From the NCBI GenBank assembly GCA_947504035.1, contig CANNGA010000007.1, positions 1-64,000 of the forward strand: a stretch of DNA of 64,000 nt, read 5' to 3'. The position numbers and the translations under genes are program-made. Source of the stretch: an uncultured Flavobacteriaceae bacterium. Its GTDB lineage: Bacteria; Bacteroidota; Bacteroidia; Flavobacteriales; Flavobacteriaceae. The notes below the pieces were generated by a model. That model did no database searches. It was not told where the DNA came from and saw nothing but the letters and a program-made list of their open reading frames with translations. Shown one piece after another: positions 8,419 through 17,885 of the stretch (its first letter is position 1; every line of letters starts with the position of its first letter).

Positions 8419-9834
8419 TTAAGCTTTAATAGCAAAACTATTTACGTAATCTTCAGGATGATTAGGATCGAATTCTTTACCCATAATAATATGTTTCTTA
8501 TACGTTGTAGACGGCGCATCATAACCTAATGCTTTCATTTTAGCACCACATTCTGCTGCTAAATACACTTGCTCTGCAATTTTTTTGTAATCAATATCTT
8601 TTTTTACATAGCCCCAACGCTTCATTTGTGTGAGTATCCAAACCCCCATAGAATGCCAAGGGAACGGATCGAAACCAATTCTATTAGGTTCGTTTAAGAC
8701 ATTCCCTAAACCATCAGCATATTTTCCTGTAAGTACTTGTTTAATTACAGAAGCGGGCTGATTTAAATAATTTTTAGGGGCTATGGCTTCAGAAATAGTG
8801 CTCCTATTTTCATGTTTAGAAGAATAATTGGTAGCGTCTATAATAGCACTAAAAAGTGCGGCATAAGTATTGGGGTGTTTTTTAGCAAAAGCTTCACTAC
8901 AAGCAAAGGCGCAACAAGGATGGCCTTCCCAAATTTCTTTAGTTAACATATGTAAAAAACCAACACCTTCGTAAACGGCTCTTTGGTTAAAAGGATCTGG
9001 AGATAAGTAACCATCTAAATTACCAGCTTTTAAATTGGCCACCATTTCTGGTGGTGGTACTACGCGAATTTGAATATCTTTATCGGGGTCTAAACCAAAC
9101 TCTGCAACATAATATCTTAATAAAAAGTTGTGCATAGAATATTCGAAAGGCACCCCGAACTTAAAGCCTTTCCACATTTTAGGATCGCGTTTATTCTTAT
9201 GCTTATTGTGTAAACAAATCGCTTGTCCATTAATGTTTTCTACAGCAGGCATGATATAGTTCGCAGATGTAGAACCAGCACCCATAGTCATAGCTAAAGG
9301 CATTGGGGTTAACATGTGCGAGGCGTCATATTCTTTATTTAAACTTTTGTCTCTCGCTACAGCCCATCCTGCTGTTTTTATAACATTAACATCTAAACCG
9401 TATTTTTCATAAAAACCTAGTGGTTTAGACATGATTATAGGGGTGGCACAGGTAATAGGCACGAAGCCAATATTTAGAGTTGTTTTTTCCAGTTTAGAGG
9501 CAGCCGCATTGGTAGCGCCTCCATTTTCTACCTTCTTCTTGGTGTCGTTTACACAGGCTTGTAAGGCGCCTAAAGGAATTATAGAAAGTAAAGCCGCTCT
9601 AAATGTGCCTGCTCCAACTGTTTTAATAAAGTTTCTCCTTTGCATGTCATTTCCGTTAAAAATTGACTTTACAATGGAAGTTTCAACAAAACGATTCACG
9701 ATGTCTTCATCAGAACTCGGTAAGTTTTCCACCATGCCGACATCTTTAGAGTGGCAAGATTTACAACTACAACCTGCTCCATGTGATAAATCGGAGTTTT
9801 CGTTAAACGGGTCATCTAAACTATTTACTGGCAT
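8419..9834 (-). CDS. NrtA/CmpA/CynA-type ABC transporter substrate-binding protein
   Basis: A 471-residue periplasmic binding protein of the nitrate/bicarbonate/cyanate family: TLNIGFVPITCATPIIMSKP, then WKGFKFGVPFEYSMHNFLLR and AGNLDGYLSPDPFNQRAV, typical of NrtA/CmpA. Residues 66-71 (RRNFIK) and the following hydrophobic stretch form a Tat-like signal ending at a possible lipobox LQAC (C94). Unusually, 65 residues precede it, including a CSCKSCH cluster (22-28). Either translation starts at Met64 and the 5' part is leader, or there is a cytoplasmic extension. It is last in the minus-strand series permease, ATPase, cynS, but a 187-bp gap suggests its own promoter. With cyanase beside it, cyanate is the likeliest substrate. 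Confidence 0.85.
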   Translation of the reverse strand: MPVNSLDDPFNENSDLSHGAGCSCKSCHSKDVGMVENLPSSDEDIVNRFVETSIVKSIFNGNDMQRRNFIKTVGAGTFRAALLSIIPLGALQACVNDTKKKVENGGATNAAASKLEKTTLNIGFVPITCATPIIMSKPLGFYEKYGLDVNVIKTAGWAVARDKSLNKEYDASHMLTPMPLAMTMGAGSTSANYIMPAVENINGQAICLHNKHKNKRDPKMWKGFKFGVPFEYSMHNFLLRYYVAEFGLDPDKDIQIRVVPPPEMVANLKAGNLDGYLSPDPFNQRAVYEGVGFLHMLTKEIWEGHPCCAFACSEAFAKKHPNTYAALFSAIIDATNYSSKHENRSTISEAIAPKNYLNQPASVIKQVLTGKYADGLGNVLNEPNRIGFDPFPWHSMGVWILTQMKRWGYVKKDIDYKKIAEQVYLAAECGAKMKALGYDAPSTTYKKHIIMGKEFDPNHPEDYVNSFAIKA

Positions 9835-10021
9835 AATTATGTTTTTTTTTGAGTTATACGACCATTTGTAGTTTGAAATTACTGGAACATAAATAGTTTT
9901 CCTTTATATAGTGGGTAAAACTTAAACGTAGTAATAACTAAGATTTCTTTTTATCCTTAAATGGGGCGAAAAAAGGTGATGTCTTAAAGTAATTTCGAAT
10001 GCGAAATGGTATAAATTTATG

Positions 10022-10462
10022 TTACCATTTCTTATAAGGTAGAAACTTACCTGTCATGGTGATTTGCACACGATCGCCCTTTGGGTCTGTTACTTTATCA
10101 ACATCTAAAGTAAAATCGATAGCACTCATAATACCATCGCCAAATTTCTCGTGAGTAACGGCTTTTATACTGGGGCCGTACACATAAGCAATTTCGAAAA
10201 GCCTGTAGATTAGAGGATCGCTAGGTACAGTTTGTCCGTCTCCTTTTAAGGGATATTCCATTAAGGTTTCTTTTACGATAGGATCTAGATTTAAAAGCGA
10301 AACGACTGCTTCTGCTTCGGTAGTATCTAATGAAGCACTACCCATACAAGCTGCTGCGATACAGACAGGGTTTAAACCTGTTTTTTCTGCTAAAGTATCC
10401 CAAGTAATTTCTTGTTCTTTTTTTGCTTTTAAAATGGTTGCTGTCATGAGTTTTTTGTCCAT
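10022..10462 (-). CDS. cynS: Cyanate hydratase (cyanase)
   Basis: Catalyses cyanate + bicarbonate to ammonia and CO2 (via carbamate), for detoxification and nitrogen supply. At 146 residues it is close to the E. coli enzyme. The helical N-terminal domain is followed by the catalytic segment; Arg87 and Glu90 (YRLFEIAYVYG) and Ser113 (FGDGIMSAIDF) correspond to E. coli R96, E99 and S122 with a constant offset of nine. The family normally forms a decamer with sites at subunit interfaces. It lies 10 bp after the ABC ATPase gene, clearly in the same operon. No carbonic anhydrase (cynT) gene is adjacent. Confidence 0.97.
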   Translation of the reverse strand: MDKKLMTATILKAKKEQEITWDTLAEKTGLNPVCIAAACMGSASLDTTEAEAVVSLLNLDPIVKETLMEYPLKGDGQTVPSDPLIYRLFEIAYVYGPSIKAVTHEKFGDGIMSAIDFTLDVDKVTDPKGDRVQITMTGKFLPYKKW

Positions 10463-10472
10463 AAGCGTTGTA

Positions 10473-11366
10473 TTAAGGATTAATAATGTTGTTTTCTAAG
10501 TTGTATTTTAACTGTAGAGGGTCTACAGTTAGCGGTAAGTCTTTATCTGATAGGCTTCCAGTCTTTAGTTTCTGAGAAATTAAAGACGATTGGTTGACGA
10601 GAAAATCGACCAAATAATTTCTAATCACATAGTAAGCAGGATGGTTCACGATACTCGCTCTATTTCTAGGTTTAGGAATATCTACAATAACTGTTTCTGC
10701 AACTCTAGCCTCTGGACCATCAGACATGAGTAGGATTTTATCAGACAGTAATATAGCTTCATCAATATCATGAGTGATCATAAATGTGGTCTGTTTTGTT
10801 TTATCACAGATTTCAACCAATTTATCTTGTAGTTTCCCTCTCGTTAATGCGTCTAATGCTCCAAAAGGTTCATCCATAAGTAATAAGCTAGGTTCTATAG
10901 CAAAAGCACGAGCAATCCCTACTCTTTGTTTCATGCCTCCAGAGAGTTCAGATGGTTTTTTATGAATATGATCATCCAAATTCACCATTTTTAAAAAGTG
11001 AATAGCTCTACTTTCTATGTCTGCCTTAGACATTGTTTTAAACTTACAAGCAATGGCCATAGTGACATTTTTAAGAACAGACAACCAGGGGAGGATACTA
11101 TGGTTTTGAAAAATCACACCGCGATCTAGGCTTGGTTTATTCACGTTTTGGCCTTGCATTGAGATGCTGCCACCAGAGACTAAGTTTAGACCTGCTAGAT
11201 TGTTTAGAATGGTTGACTTTCCGCAGCCCGAATGCCCTATGAGGCATATAAATTCGCCCTTGTCTATTGAAAAGCTTACGTTTTCGTAAATGGTTACAAA
11301 ACTATTGCTGTCTTTGATAGGGTAAGATTTCGATATGTTTTTAACGTTTAAAAAATTAGTATCCAT
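10473..11366 (-). CDS. ABC transporter ATP-binding protein (NrtD/CynD type)
   Basis: A 297-residue ATPase of the nitrate/sulfonate/cyanate importer class. It has Walker A GHSGCGKS (~44-51), ABC signature LSGGMKQRV (~141-149), Walker B LLLMDEPFGALD (~160-171) and switch histidine in MITHDIDEA. The C-terminal ~60 residues extend past the ATPase core, as in NrtD. It sits 12 bp after the permease gene and 10 bp before cynS. It energises cyanate or nitrate import with the permease and the Tat-exported binding protein. Substrate is inferred from cynS. Confidence 0.92.
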   Translation of the reverse strand: MDTNFLNVKNISKSYPIKDSNSFVTIYENVSFSIDKGEFICLIGHSGCGKSTILNNLAGLNLVSGGSISMQGQNVNKPSLDRGVIFQNHSILPWLSVLKNVTMAIACKFKTMSKADIESRAIHFLKMVNLDDHIHKKPSELSGGMKQRVGIARAFAIEPSLLLMDEPFGALDALTRGKLQDKLVEICDKTKQTTFMITHDIDEAILLSDKILLMSDGPEARVAETVIVDIPKPRNRASIVNHPAYYVIRNYLVDFLVNQSSLISQKLKTGSLSDKDLPLTVDPLQLKYNLENNIINP

Positions 11367-11378
11367 TTTCGATTGTTT

Positions 11379-12206
11379 TTATTCTTGGTAATCAAAATAT
11401 TTTGAAATATAGGCGATCATGGCATCTAAAGCCATACCCACAATGCCTATCATGAGAATGGAAAAGACGACACTTGCTAAGTCTAAGTTGTTCCATTCGT
11501 TCCATACGTAATACCCAATACCGGTTCCTCCCACCAGCATTTCTGCAGCTACAATAACTAACCAAGAAATACCCATTGAAATTCTAAGTCCTGTAAAGAT
11601 GGTAGGCAGTGCAGCAGGGAGTATAATGGTGAATGCCATTTTTACGTTATTCATTTCTAAAGTTTTACCAACGTTTAGAAAGTCTGATTTTACAGACATC
11701 ACTCCAAAAGCCGTATTTATAAGCATAGGCCAAATGGAGCAAATAAAAATCACAAAGACTGAAGAGAGGATAGAGTCTTTTATCACAAATAAAGCTAATG
11801 GCATCCACGCTAAAGGAGAAATGGGTTTTAAGATCTGGATATAAGGTTGCAAGGCTTTATAAAATACAGGAGACATACCTATTAAAAAACCTAGAGGTAC
11901 AGCAATAATAACCGATAACAAATAGCCCGCCATTACCCTAAGTATAGAAAAAAATAATTGTGTACCTATACCTTTGTCATTGGGGCCGTTGTCATAGAAT
12001 GGATGACGTAATTCTTTAACAGCCAATTTAGCAACTTCTATAGGACCAGGAACATGAGCTTGCTTTTCGCCTAAACCCATAAGTGTTTCGTATTCTGTTA
12101 GGTTTTTTTTGTGTCTTGACCCATCACCTGTTACGAGTTCTCCAATGAAAACAAACAAAAACAATAGGCCGATGGATAGTAAAATAGATTTTCTCGTGTC
12201 TGTCAT
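11379..12206 (-). CDS. ABC transporter permease (NrtB/CynB type)
   Basis: Inner-membrane permease of the NrtB/SsuC class, about 276 residues from the preferred start. It has an N-terminal hydrophobic segment (KSILLSIGLLFLFVFIGEL), an amphipathic periplasmic part and several membrane segments, with the permease coupling loop around GISWLVIVAAEMLVGGTGIGY. The frame is open to 12296, but the extra N-terminus is unlike the family and two ATGs occur at 12212 and 12206 just before the first TM segment; I chose 12206. It is first in the operon, with the ATPase 12 bp downstream. Paired direct repeats lie upstream at 12328-12374. Confidence 0.88.
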   Translation of the reverse strand: MTDTRKSILLSIGLLFLFVFIGELVTGDGSRHKKNLTEYETLMGLGEKQAHVPGPIEVAKLAVKELRHPFYDNGPNDKGIGTQLFFSILRVMAGYLLSVIIAVPLGFLIGMSPVFYKALQPYIQILKPISPLAWMPLALFVIKDSILSSVFVIFICSIWPMLINTAFGVMSVKSDFLNVGKTLEMNNVKMAFTIILPAALPTIFTGLRISMGISWLVIVAAEMLVGGTGIGYYVWNEWNNLDLASVVFSILMIGIVGMALDAMIAYISKYFDYQE

Positions 12207-12327
12207 AGTCATGTAAAAAAGCGTCTTATGCAAACTTAGACAGAAGGAGAGTTTCATGTATAGGACAAAAAAGCCTTTTACTGGTGTAAATTGCACATAA
12301 TTTATGGAAACATGTTTATTGTCATGG

Positions 12328-12374
12328 TTTTATATGGTAAAAAGTAGTTTTTATTGTTTTTTATATAGTAAAAA
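12328..12374. promoter_or_regulatory. Direct repeats upstream of the cyn operon (candidate AraC operator)
   Basis: TTTTATATGGTAAAAA (12328-12343) recurs as TTTTATATAGTAAAAA (12359-12374), one mismatch, offset 31 bp or three helical turns. AraC-family proteins commonly bind direct repeats on one DNA face. A related sequence, TTTATATAGTGGGTAAAA (9903-9920), lies upstream of the binding-protein gene. The sites are seen; the link to the AraC gene at 7454 is inferred. Confidence 0.5.
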
Positions 12375-12774
12375 TGGATTTGTATTACGAATTATTAAAT
12401 ATTATGTTTTCAAAAATGTGATAAATGCGACTTAAAAAGAGAATGTTTGATAGTGTTAAATTCTTTGTAAATAGAGAATTTATATTAAATATTGTGAAAA
12501 TTTTAACACGATAAGTCGAAAGACATAATTCTTCATTTAAAGTATTTTTAAATTTTAATAGATACGTTAAATAATTGTAAAATCGCAGTTGTTAAAATAT
12601 GTTTAGGGCATGAGGATGTATGCCTTAAACCCGAGGTAGCGATGAGAAATGTATTATGGCACTAAAAAACGGTATGAAACTATTTTACTTAAAATAGGGT
12701 TTAAGCTGTAATACATAGTTTCAAGTCTAAACGGGGGAGACATAAAAATAATAAAAACGACATTAACAACAACT
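12375..12774. other. AT-rich divergent intergenic region
   Basis: About 400 bp between the cyn promoter repeats and the M43 protease gene. Very AT-rich with no ORF, RNA or terminator that I can support. It probably carries the protease promoter. Confidence 0.5.
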
Positions 12775-13782
12775 ATGAAACAACTATTAACAATTTTTAG
12801 CAGCATTTTTTTATTTTATGCCTGTAGTACTGAAGAGGTGCGTCCAGAAGCGGAGCAAACATTGGGGCAAGCGGGGCCGTTAAATAATAAAAAATGTGGT
12901 ACAACTAAATTAAGTGAACAACGTATAAGTGAAGACCCTGACTTTTTTCAAAAGAGAGCCAATTATGATGCGTTTATAGCAAACCGTATTTTAGAGGCAT
13001 CTCAAGAAAGTGCAAAGGCAAGTCCTATAATAACAGTGCCTGTTATTGTTCATATTCTTTACAATAAAGAAGCAGATAAATTTTCGAAACAATTTGTGAG
13101 AACGCAAATAGGTGTTCTTAATAATGCATTTAAAGGTACAAATGGAGACATCTCTAAGGTGCCAGAGAAGTTTGTTAAATCTTTGGCGGGTGATACAAGG
13201 ATACGATTTGACCTTAGAAGAATTATTTATAAAGCTACAGATGTAGAAGCTTTTAGTATAAATGATTTTAGTGAAGCCGACATTAGAAACCCGAACAAAG
13301 GTGGTTCTGCACCTATAGACCCTGTTCATAAACTAAACATTTGGGTTGCGAATTTAGATGGCTTTGCTGGTGCAGCATTTAAACCAGAACATAATGTAGC
13401 GCCAGAACAAGATGGTATTATGATGAATAGAATGTTCTTTGGTTTGTTCGAAAGTGATACCAACCCCCTAAATTTAGGAAGAACTTTAGTGCATGAAGCA
13501 GGCCATTATCTCGGTTTAAGGCACTTATGGGGAGATGATGCTTTAGGCCCTACAGGCTGTAGAACCGACGATGGCGTTGGTGATACACCAAATAGTTCAA
13601 GAGGGCATACAGGAGTCCCTGTTTTCCCTGTAGTAACTTGTGGTTCTGAAGATATGTTTATGAATTACATGGACTTTACAGATGATAAGGCTTTACTAAT
13701 GTTCACAAAAGGACAGACCAAGCGAATGCGTGCTGCTTTCGATTTTGAAACCCGAAAGAACATAGGGATTTTCTCTAATTAA
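12775..13782 (+). CDS. M43 (cytophagalysin/pappalysin-like) zinc metalloprotease, lipoprotein
   Basis: A 335-residue secreted metalloprotease. The signal peptide MKQLLTIFSSIFLFYAC ends in a lipobox with Cys17, so it is probably a lipoprotein. The catalytic zinc motif HEAGHYLGLRH (240-250) gives ligands H240, H244 and H250, with E241 as general base. The metzincin Met-turn is NYMDF (Met299). Cysteines at ~262 and ~289 flank the Met-turn region as in ulilysin relatives. Single gene, converging with an acyl-CoA dehydrogenase gene across a shared terminator. Substrate unknown. Confidence 0.92.
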   Translation: MKQLLTIFSSIFLFYACSTEEVRPEAEQTLGQAGPLNNKKCGTTKLSEQRISEDPDFFQKRANYDAFIANRILEASQESAKASPIITVPVIVHILYNKEADKFSKQFVRTQIGVLNNAFKGTNGDISKVPEKFVKSLAGDTRIRFDLRRIIYKATDVEAFSINDFSEADIRNPNKGGSAPIDPVHKLNIWVANLDGFAGAAFKPEHNVAPEQDGIMMNRMFFGLFESDTNPLNLGRTLVHEAGHYLGLRHLWGDDALGPTGCRTDDGVGDTPNSSRGHTGVPVFPVVTCGSEDMFMNYMDFTDDKALLMFTKGQTKRMRAAFDFETRKNIGIFSN

Positions 13783-13804
13783 ATAAAAATTAGACAAAGT
13801 AAGG

Positions 13805-13856
13805 CATAAACGGTAACGCTACATTTTGTAGACAATCCCGATACCGTTTATGTTTT
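13805..13856. terminator. Terminator between convergent genes
   Basis: CATAAACGGTA (13805-13815) pairs with TACCGTTTATG (13842-13852). The loop holds a second small hairpin, CTACA-TTT-TGTAG (13819-13831). TTTT follows on the + strand. It sits between the convergent protease and acyl-CoA dehydrogenase genes. Confidence 0.75.
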
Positions 13857-13863
13857 ATTAGTA

Positions 13864-15006
13864 TCACTCTTTTAACACACTCCTAGAAATTACAATTTTT
13901 TGAATTTCGGAAGTCCCTTCATAAATTTGAGTAATCTTAGCATCTCGCATCAAACGTTCTACATGGTACTCTTTTACAAAACCATTGCCACCATGAATTT
14001 GCACGGCTTCTACGGTTTGTTCCATGGCCACCTTAGAGGCATAGAGTTTGGCCATAGCGCTTGAGGTATCGTAATTAGCTCCTAGATCTTTGTCATTAGC
14101 AGATTTCATGACTAATAATCTAGCCGCTTCAATCTCGGTGTACATGTCTGCTAATTTAAAAGCTATCGCTTGGTGATTGCATATTTCTGTGCCAAAAGCT
14201 TTACGCGTTTTAGAGTATTTCAAAGCCAGTTCGTAAGCACCTTGGGCAATACCTAAAGCTTGAGCAGCAATGCCAATACGGCCTCCAGAGAGCGTTTTCA
14301 TTGCAAATTTAAATCCAAAACCATCATCTCCTACACGATTGGCTTTAGGTACTTTTACATCATTAAACTGTAGTGTATGTGTGTCGCTACCACGAATGCC
14401 CAATTTATCTTCTTTAGGGCCAATATGAAAACCTTCCATCCCTTTTTCAACAATAAAAACATTAATGCCTTTATGGCCTTTGTCACGATCGGTTTGCGCA
14501 ACAACTAAATAGATATCTGCGCGCCCTCCATTGGTAATCCAATTTTTGGTGCCATTAATACTATAGTGATCGCCCTTATCTATGGCTGTTGTTTTTTGTG
14601 ATGTGGCATCGCTACCCGCTTCTGGTTCGCTTAAACAGAATGCTCCTATTTTGTCTCCTTTTGCTAAAGGGGTAAGGTAGTCTTGTTTTTGGGCTTCTGT
14701 ACCAAAAGCTTCCAATCCATAACAAACCAAAGAGTTGTTGACAGAAACAATCACAGACGCAGAAGCATCAATTTTAGACAATTCTTCCATAATAAGCACA
14801 TAAGAAATGGTGTCCATTCCACTACCACCGTATTTAGGGTCTACCATAATACCCATAAAGCCTAATGCAGCCATTTTTTTTACAAGGGCCTCAGGGAAAT
14901 GTTGTGCATTGTCACGCTCTATAACGCCAGGAAGCAATTCGGTTTGAGCAAAATCGCGGGCAGCATCGCGAATCATTTTATGTTCTTCAGATAGGTTAAA
15001 ATTCAT
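13864..15006 (-). CDS. Acyl-CoA dehydrogenase (short-chain type)
   Basis: A 380-residue FAD enzyme that oxidises acyl-CoA to trans-2-enoyl-CoA, passing electrons to ETF. Family motifs: CLSEPEAGSDA (FAD/substrate loop), ITNGGRADIYLV, QIHGGNGFVKEYHVERLMRDAKI and IYEGTSEIQ, whose Glu (~365) is the catalytic base of short/medium-chain members. Length is standard. Single gene, divergent from anmK. Exact chain-length or branched-chain specificity cannot be read here. Confidence 0.93.
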   Translation of the reverse strand: MNFNLSEEHKMIRDAARDFAQTELLPGVIERDNAQHFPEALVKKMAALGFMGIMVDPKYGGSGMDTISYVLIMEELSKIDASASVIVSVNNSLVCYGLEAFGTEAQKQDYLTPLAKGDKIGAFCLSEPEAGSDATSQKTTAIDKGDHYSINGTKNWITNGGRADIYLVVAQTDRDKGHKGINVFIVEKGMEGFHIGPKEDKLGIRGSDTHTLQFNDVKVPKANRVGDDGFGFKFAMKTLSGGRIGIAAQALGIAQGAYELALKYSKTRKAFGTEICNHQAIAFKLADMYTEIEAARLLVMKSANDKDLGANYDTSSAMAKLYASKVAMEQTVEAVQIHGGNGFVKEYHVERLMRDAKITQIYEGTSEIQKIVISRSVLKE

Positions 15007-15099
15007 AATTCGTAATTATAGAGTTATTTAGATGAGAGATGTTTACGAATATAGCGATTTAGTTGCAATTTCTAAATAGATATTACTAATTTTACGGCT

Positions 15100-16164
15100 A
15101 TGACGAAAGACAATTATAAGGTTATAGGGGTGATGTCTGGAACATCTTTAGATGGAATAGACCTTGTATATGCTACATTTTTAAAAGCAGAAGGATGGAC
15201 TTTTAAAATTTTAGAGTCAGAAACTATAGCCTATACTCCAGAATGGAAAGAGAGACTCAGAACATTGGTGCATCAAAGCCCAGCGGCACTTTCAGCACTA
15301 GACGATGCCTACACGGCGTACTTAGCTAAAGTAATTAAAACGTTCATGGAAAGGTATGAAATTCGTGATGCAGACGCCATTTGTTCTCATGGGCATACGG
15401 CTTTGCATCAGCCAGATAAAGGACTTACCTATCAAATAGGAAACAGACCAAGTATAGCAACATATGTAAAGACGCAGGTAGTCTGCGATTTTAGAGTGCA
15501 GGATGTTGCATTAGGGGGGCAAGGAGCACCACTTGTACCTATAGGCGATGCTTTATTGTTTTCAGAATATGATTTTTGTTTGAATTTAGGTGGTTTTGCA
15601 AATATTTCTTTAGAGGTTAACGGCATGCGGCTGGCGTATGATATTTGTCCCGTAAATATTGTATTGAACCATTATGCAAAACTTTTGGGGCATGATTATG
15701 ACGATGGGGGGCGTGTGGCGGCATCGGGAACGCTTAATAACGCCTTACTAGACACACTTAATCAATTGGCTTTTTATGTTCAAGACCCTCCAAAATCTTT
15801 AGGGTTAGAATGGGTAAATGCTAAAGTGATGCCATTAATTGAGGGTTTTAAGTTAGAGACCAAAGACGTTTTACGTACATTTAGTGAACATGTAGCCCTT
15901 CAAATTTCAAAAGCAATTCATAAAAAAGCAGATGCTAGGGTTTATATAACAGGAGGAGGCGTCTACAACGATTTTTTAATCACCCGTATTAAAGCACATA
16001 CTTTAAATACAATTGTGATCCCAGATGCGGCTATTGTCGAATTTAAAGAAGCCTTAATTTTTGGGTTTCTAGGGGTTTTAAAACTTAGAAATGAAGTGAA
16101 CTGTTTAAAAAGTGTTACTGGAGCGTCAAAAGATCACAGTTCGGGGCAATTGTATTCCATTTAG
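15100..16164 (+). CDS. anmK: Anhydro-N-acetylmuramic acid kinase
   Basis: A 354-residue ASKHA-fold kinase converting 1,6-anhydro-MurNAc to MurNAc-6-phosphate during peptidoglycan recycling. The N-terminal phosphate loop VIGVMSGTSLDGIDL (~8-22) is diagnostic. ICSHGHTALHQP and VCDFRVQDVALGGQGAPLVP carry the catalytic Asp region, and ITGGGVYNDFL is the second nucleotide-binding segment. Length agrees with the family. Transcribed alone; the ~93-bp gap to the divergent dehydrogenase gene should hold both promoters. Confidence 0.95.
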   Translation: MTKDNYKVIGVMSGTSLDGIDLVYATFLKAEGWTFKILESETIAYTPEWKERLRTLVHQSPAALSALDDAYTAYLAKVIKTFMERYEIRDADAICSHGHTALHQPDKGLTYQIGNRPSIATYVKTQVVCDFRVQDVALGGQGAPLVPIGDALLFSEYDFCLNLGGFANISLEVNGMRLAYDICPVNIVLNHYAKLLGHDYDDGGRVAASGTLNNALLDTLNQLAFYVQDPPKSLGLEWVNAKVMPLIEGFKLETKDVLRTFSEHVALQISKAIHKKADARVYITGGGVYNDFLITRIKAHTLNTIVIPDAAIVEFKEALIFGFLGVLKLRNEVNCLKSVTGASKDHSSGQLYSI

Positions 16165-16332
16165 CCCTTACGATTCGGGTTTTATCTTCTTAATTGAATA
16201 TGATTTCTCGAAAGAAAAAAGGCAAGTCAGCTTTTTCTTTTGAATTTAAGCATTAATTTGTGATAAAAATTGGTAATAAAGCAAATTATACCAATAAAGT
16301 GTTTGCAAATTAATAAAAGGGGTTTTGTTTTT

Positions 16333-16340
16333 TATATTTG
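16333..16340 (+). promoter_or_regulatory. nhaB promoter -7 element
   Basis: TATATTTG matches the Bacteroidota -7 consensus TANNTTTG, 28 bp before the nhaB start codon. No convincing -33 TTTG is found at standard spacing, so this is only a candidate. Confidence 0.4.
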
Positions 16341-16368
16341 TTGCTGTACAAAATTTAATTAAAAACTC

Positions 16369-17841
16369 ATGTTCAAACAATTTTTAGGGAATAGTCCAAA
16401 ATGGTTTAAATCTACTATAATAGCATTTTTAATAGCAAACATTGTTTTGTTTTTTACTGTAGGACCAGTCATTACGGCTTGGTGTTTTATCGCAGAATTC
16501 ATTTTTTGCTTAGCGATGGCATTAAAGTGTTACCCGCTACAATCAGGAGGTTTATTAGCTATTGAAGCTTTGGCTTTGGGTTTAACAACACCGCACAATG
16601 CCTATCACGAAGTCGATGCTAATTTAGAAGTTGTATTACTTTTGGTATTTATGGTAGCAGGTATTTATTTTATGAAACCTCTATTGATGTATATCTTTAG
16701 TAAAGTATTTACTAAAATAAAATCTAAAACGGTATTATCGCTATTGTTTGTATTTCTAGCCGCTATTCTTTCAGCGTTTTTAGATGCTTTAACGGTAACA
16801 GCAGTATTAATAAGTGTCGCCGTAGGTTTTTATGGGGTGTACCATAAGATACATTCTATGCCAGATGCCGATTTTGATGATGACAATATTCTTGATAGAA
16901 AAGAATTAAGCGGTGAAACTTTAGAACGCTTTAGAAGCTTTTTGCGAAGCTTAATTATGCATGGTGTTGTAGGTACGGCCTTAGGAGGTGTATGTACTTT
17001 GGTAGGTGAACCTCAAAACCTTTTAATAGGAGAACGTCTAGGCTGGGATTTTGTAGAGTTTTTTGTGAAAATGGCACCTATAACCTTACCTGTATTAGTC
17101 GCAGGTTTAATAACAACTGTAATTTTAGAAAAGACGAAACTGTTTGAATTTGGTGAAAAATTACCAGAGGTTGCTCGTGAGATTATAGAAAATTATACCG
17201 AAGAAGAAGATGCTAAACGTACAGACGCCGAAAAATATGGACTTATAGTACAAGGGGTGTCTGCGGTGTTATTAATTGCTGGTTTGGCTTTACACGTAGC
17301 ACCCGTAGGGTTTATTGGTTTGGCTTTAATTATAGTACAAACGGCATTTATGGGAATCATAGAAGAACACTCTTTAGGACATGCTTTTGAAGAAGCATTA
17401 CCATTTACAGGTTTACTCGTTGTATTCTTTGTGATTGTAGCCATGATACACGATCAACACTTATTTCAACCTATTATAGAATGGGCGTTATCTAAAGATC
17501 CGTCACAACAACCTATGTTATTTTATTTAGCCAATGGGGTGCTGTCTATGATTAGTGATAATGTATTTGTAGCGACAGTTTATATAGGAGAAGTGCAAAA
17601 TGCATTTACTTCTGGCGCAATTACTAGAGATCAATTTGAAAAGCTAGCTGTGGCCATTAATACAGGAACAAATTTACCAAGTGTAGCGACACCAAACGGT
17701 CAAGCAGCATTTTTATTCTTATTAACATCATCTTTAGCACCATTAATTAACTTGTCTTACGGAAAGATGGCAAAAATGGCTTTACCATATACTATCGTTT
17801 TAGGTGGTATGGGATTAATCGGAATTTTATTCTTTTTATAA
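16369..17841 (+). CDS. nhaB: Na+/H+ antiporter NhaB
   Basis: A 490-residue inner-membrane antiporter that expels sodium in exchange for protons. It can be recognised along its length by similarity to E. coli NhaB: NFLG-like [16 protein letters not shown] at the start, [42 protein letters not shown] and [26 protein letters not shown]. About 11-12 hydrophobic segments are visible. Suited to a marine host. It lies 44 bp before exbB in the same direction and may be cotranscribed. Confidence 0.95.
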   Translation: MFKQFLGNSPKWFKSTIIAFLIANIVLFFTVGPVITAWCFIAEFIFCLAMALKCYPLQSGGLLAIEALALGLTTPHNAYHEVDANLEVVLLLVFMVAGIYFMKPLLMYIFSKVFTKIKSKTVLSLLFVFLAAILSAFLDALTVTAVLISVAVGFYGVYHKIHSMPDADFDDDNILDRKELSGETLERFRSFLRSLIMHGVVGTALGGVCTLVGEPQNLLIGERLGWDFVEFFVKMAPITLPVLVAGLITTVILEKTKLFEFGEKLPEVAREIIENYTEEEDAKRTDAEKYGLIVQGVSAVLLIAGLALHVAPVGFIGLALIIVQTAFMGIIEEHSLGHAFEEALPFTGLLVVFFVIVAMIHDQHLFQPIIEWALSKDPSQQPMLFYLANGVLSMISDNVFVATVYIGEVQNAFTSGAITRDQFEKLAVAINTGTNLPSVATPNGQAAFLFLLTSSLAPLINLSYGKMAKMALPYTIVLGGMGLIGILFFL

Positions 17842-17885
17842 TTTAATTCTTAAATTGCCGTTATTCAATCATTAGAATCAATCAT

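Noticed and set aside
9431-9871. 146-codon plus-strand ORF in the binding-protein gene
   Set aside because: Antisense shadow of the NrtA-like coding sequence.
12207-12296. Permease start at 12296
   Set aside because: The added ~30 residues do not resemble NrtB N-termini; ATGs at 12212/12206 sit just before the first membrane segment.
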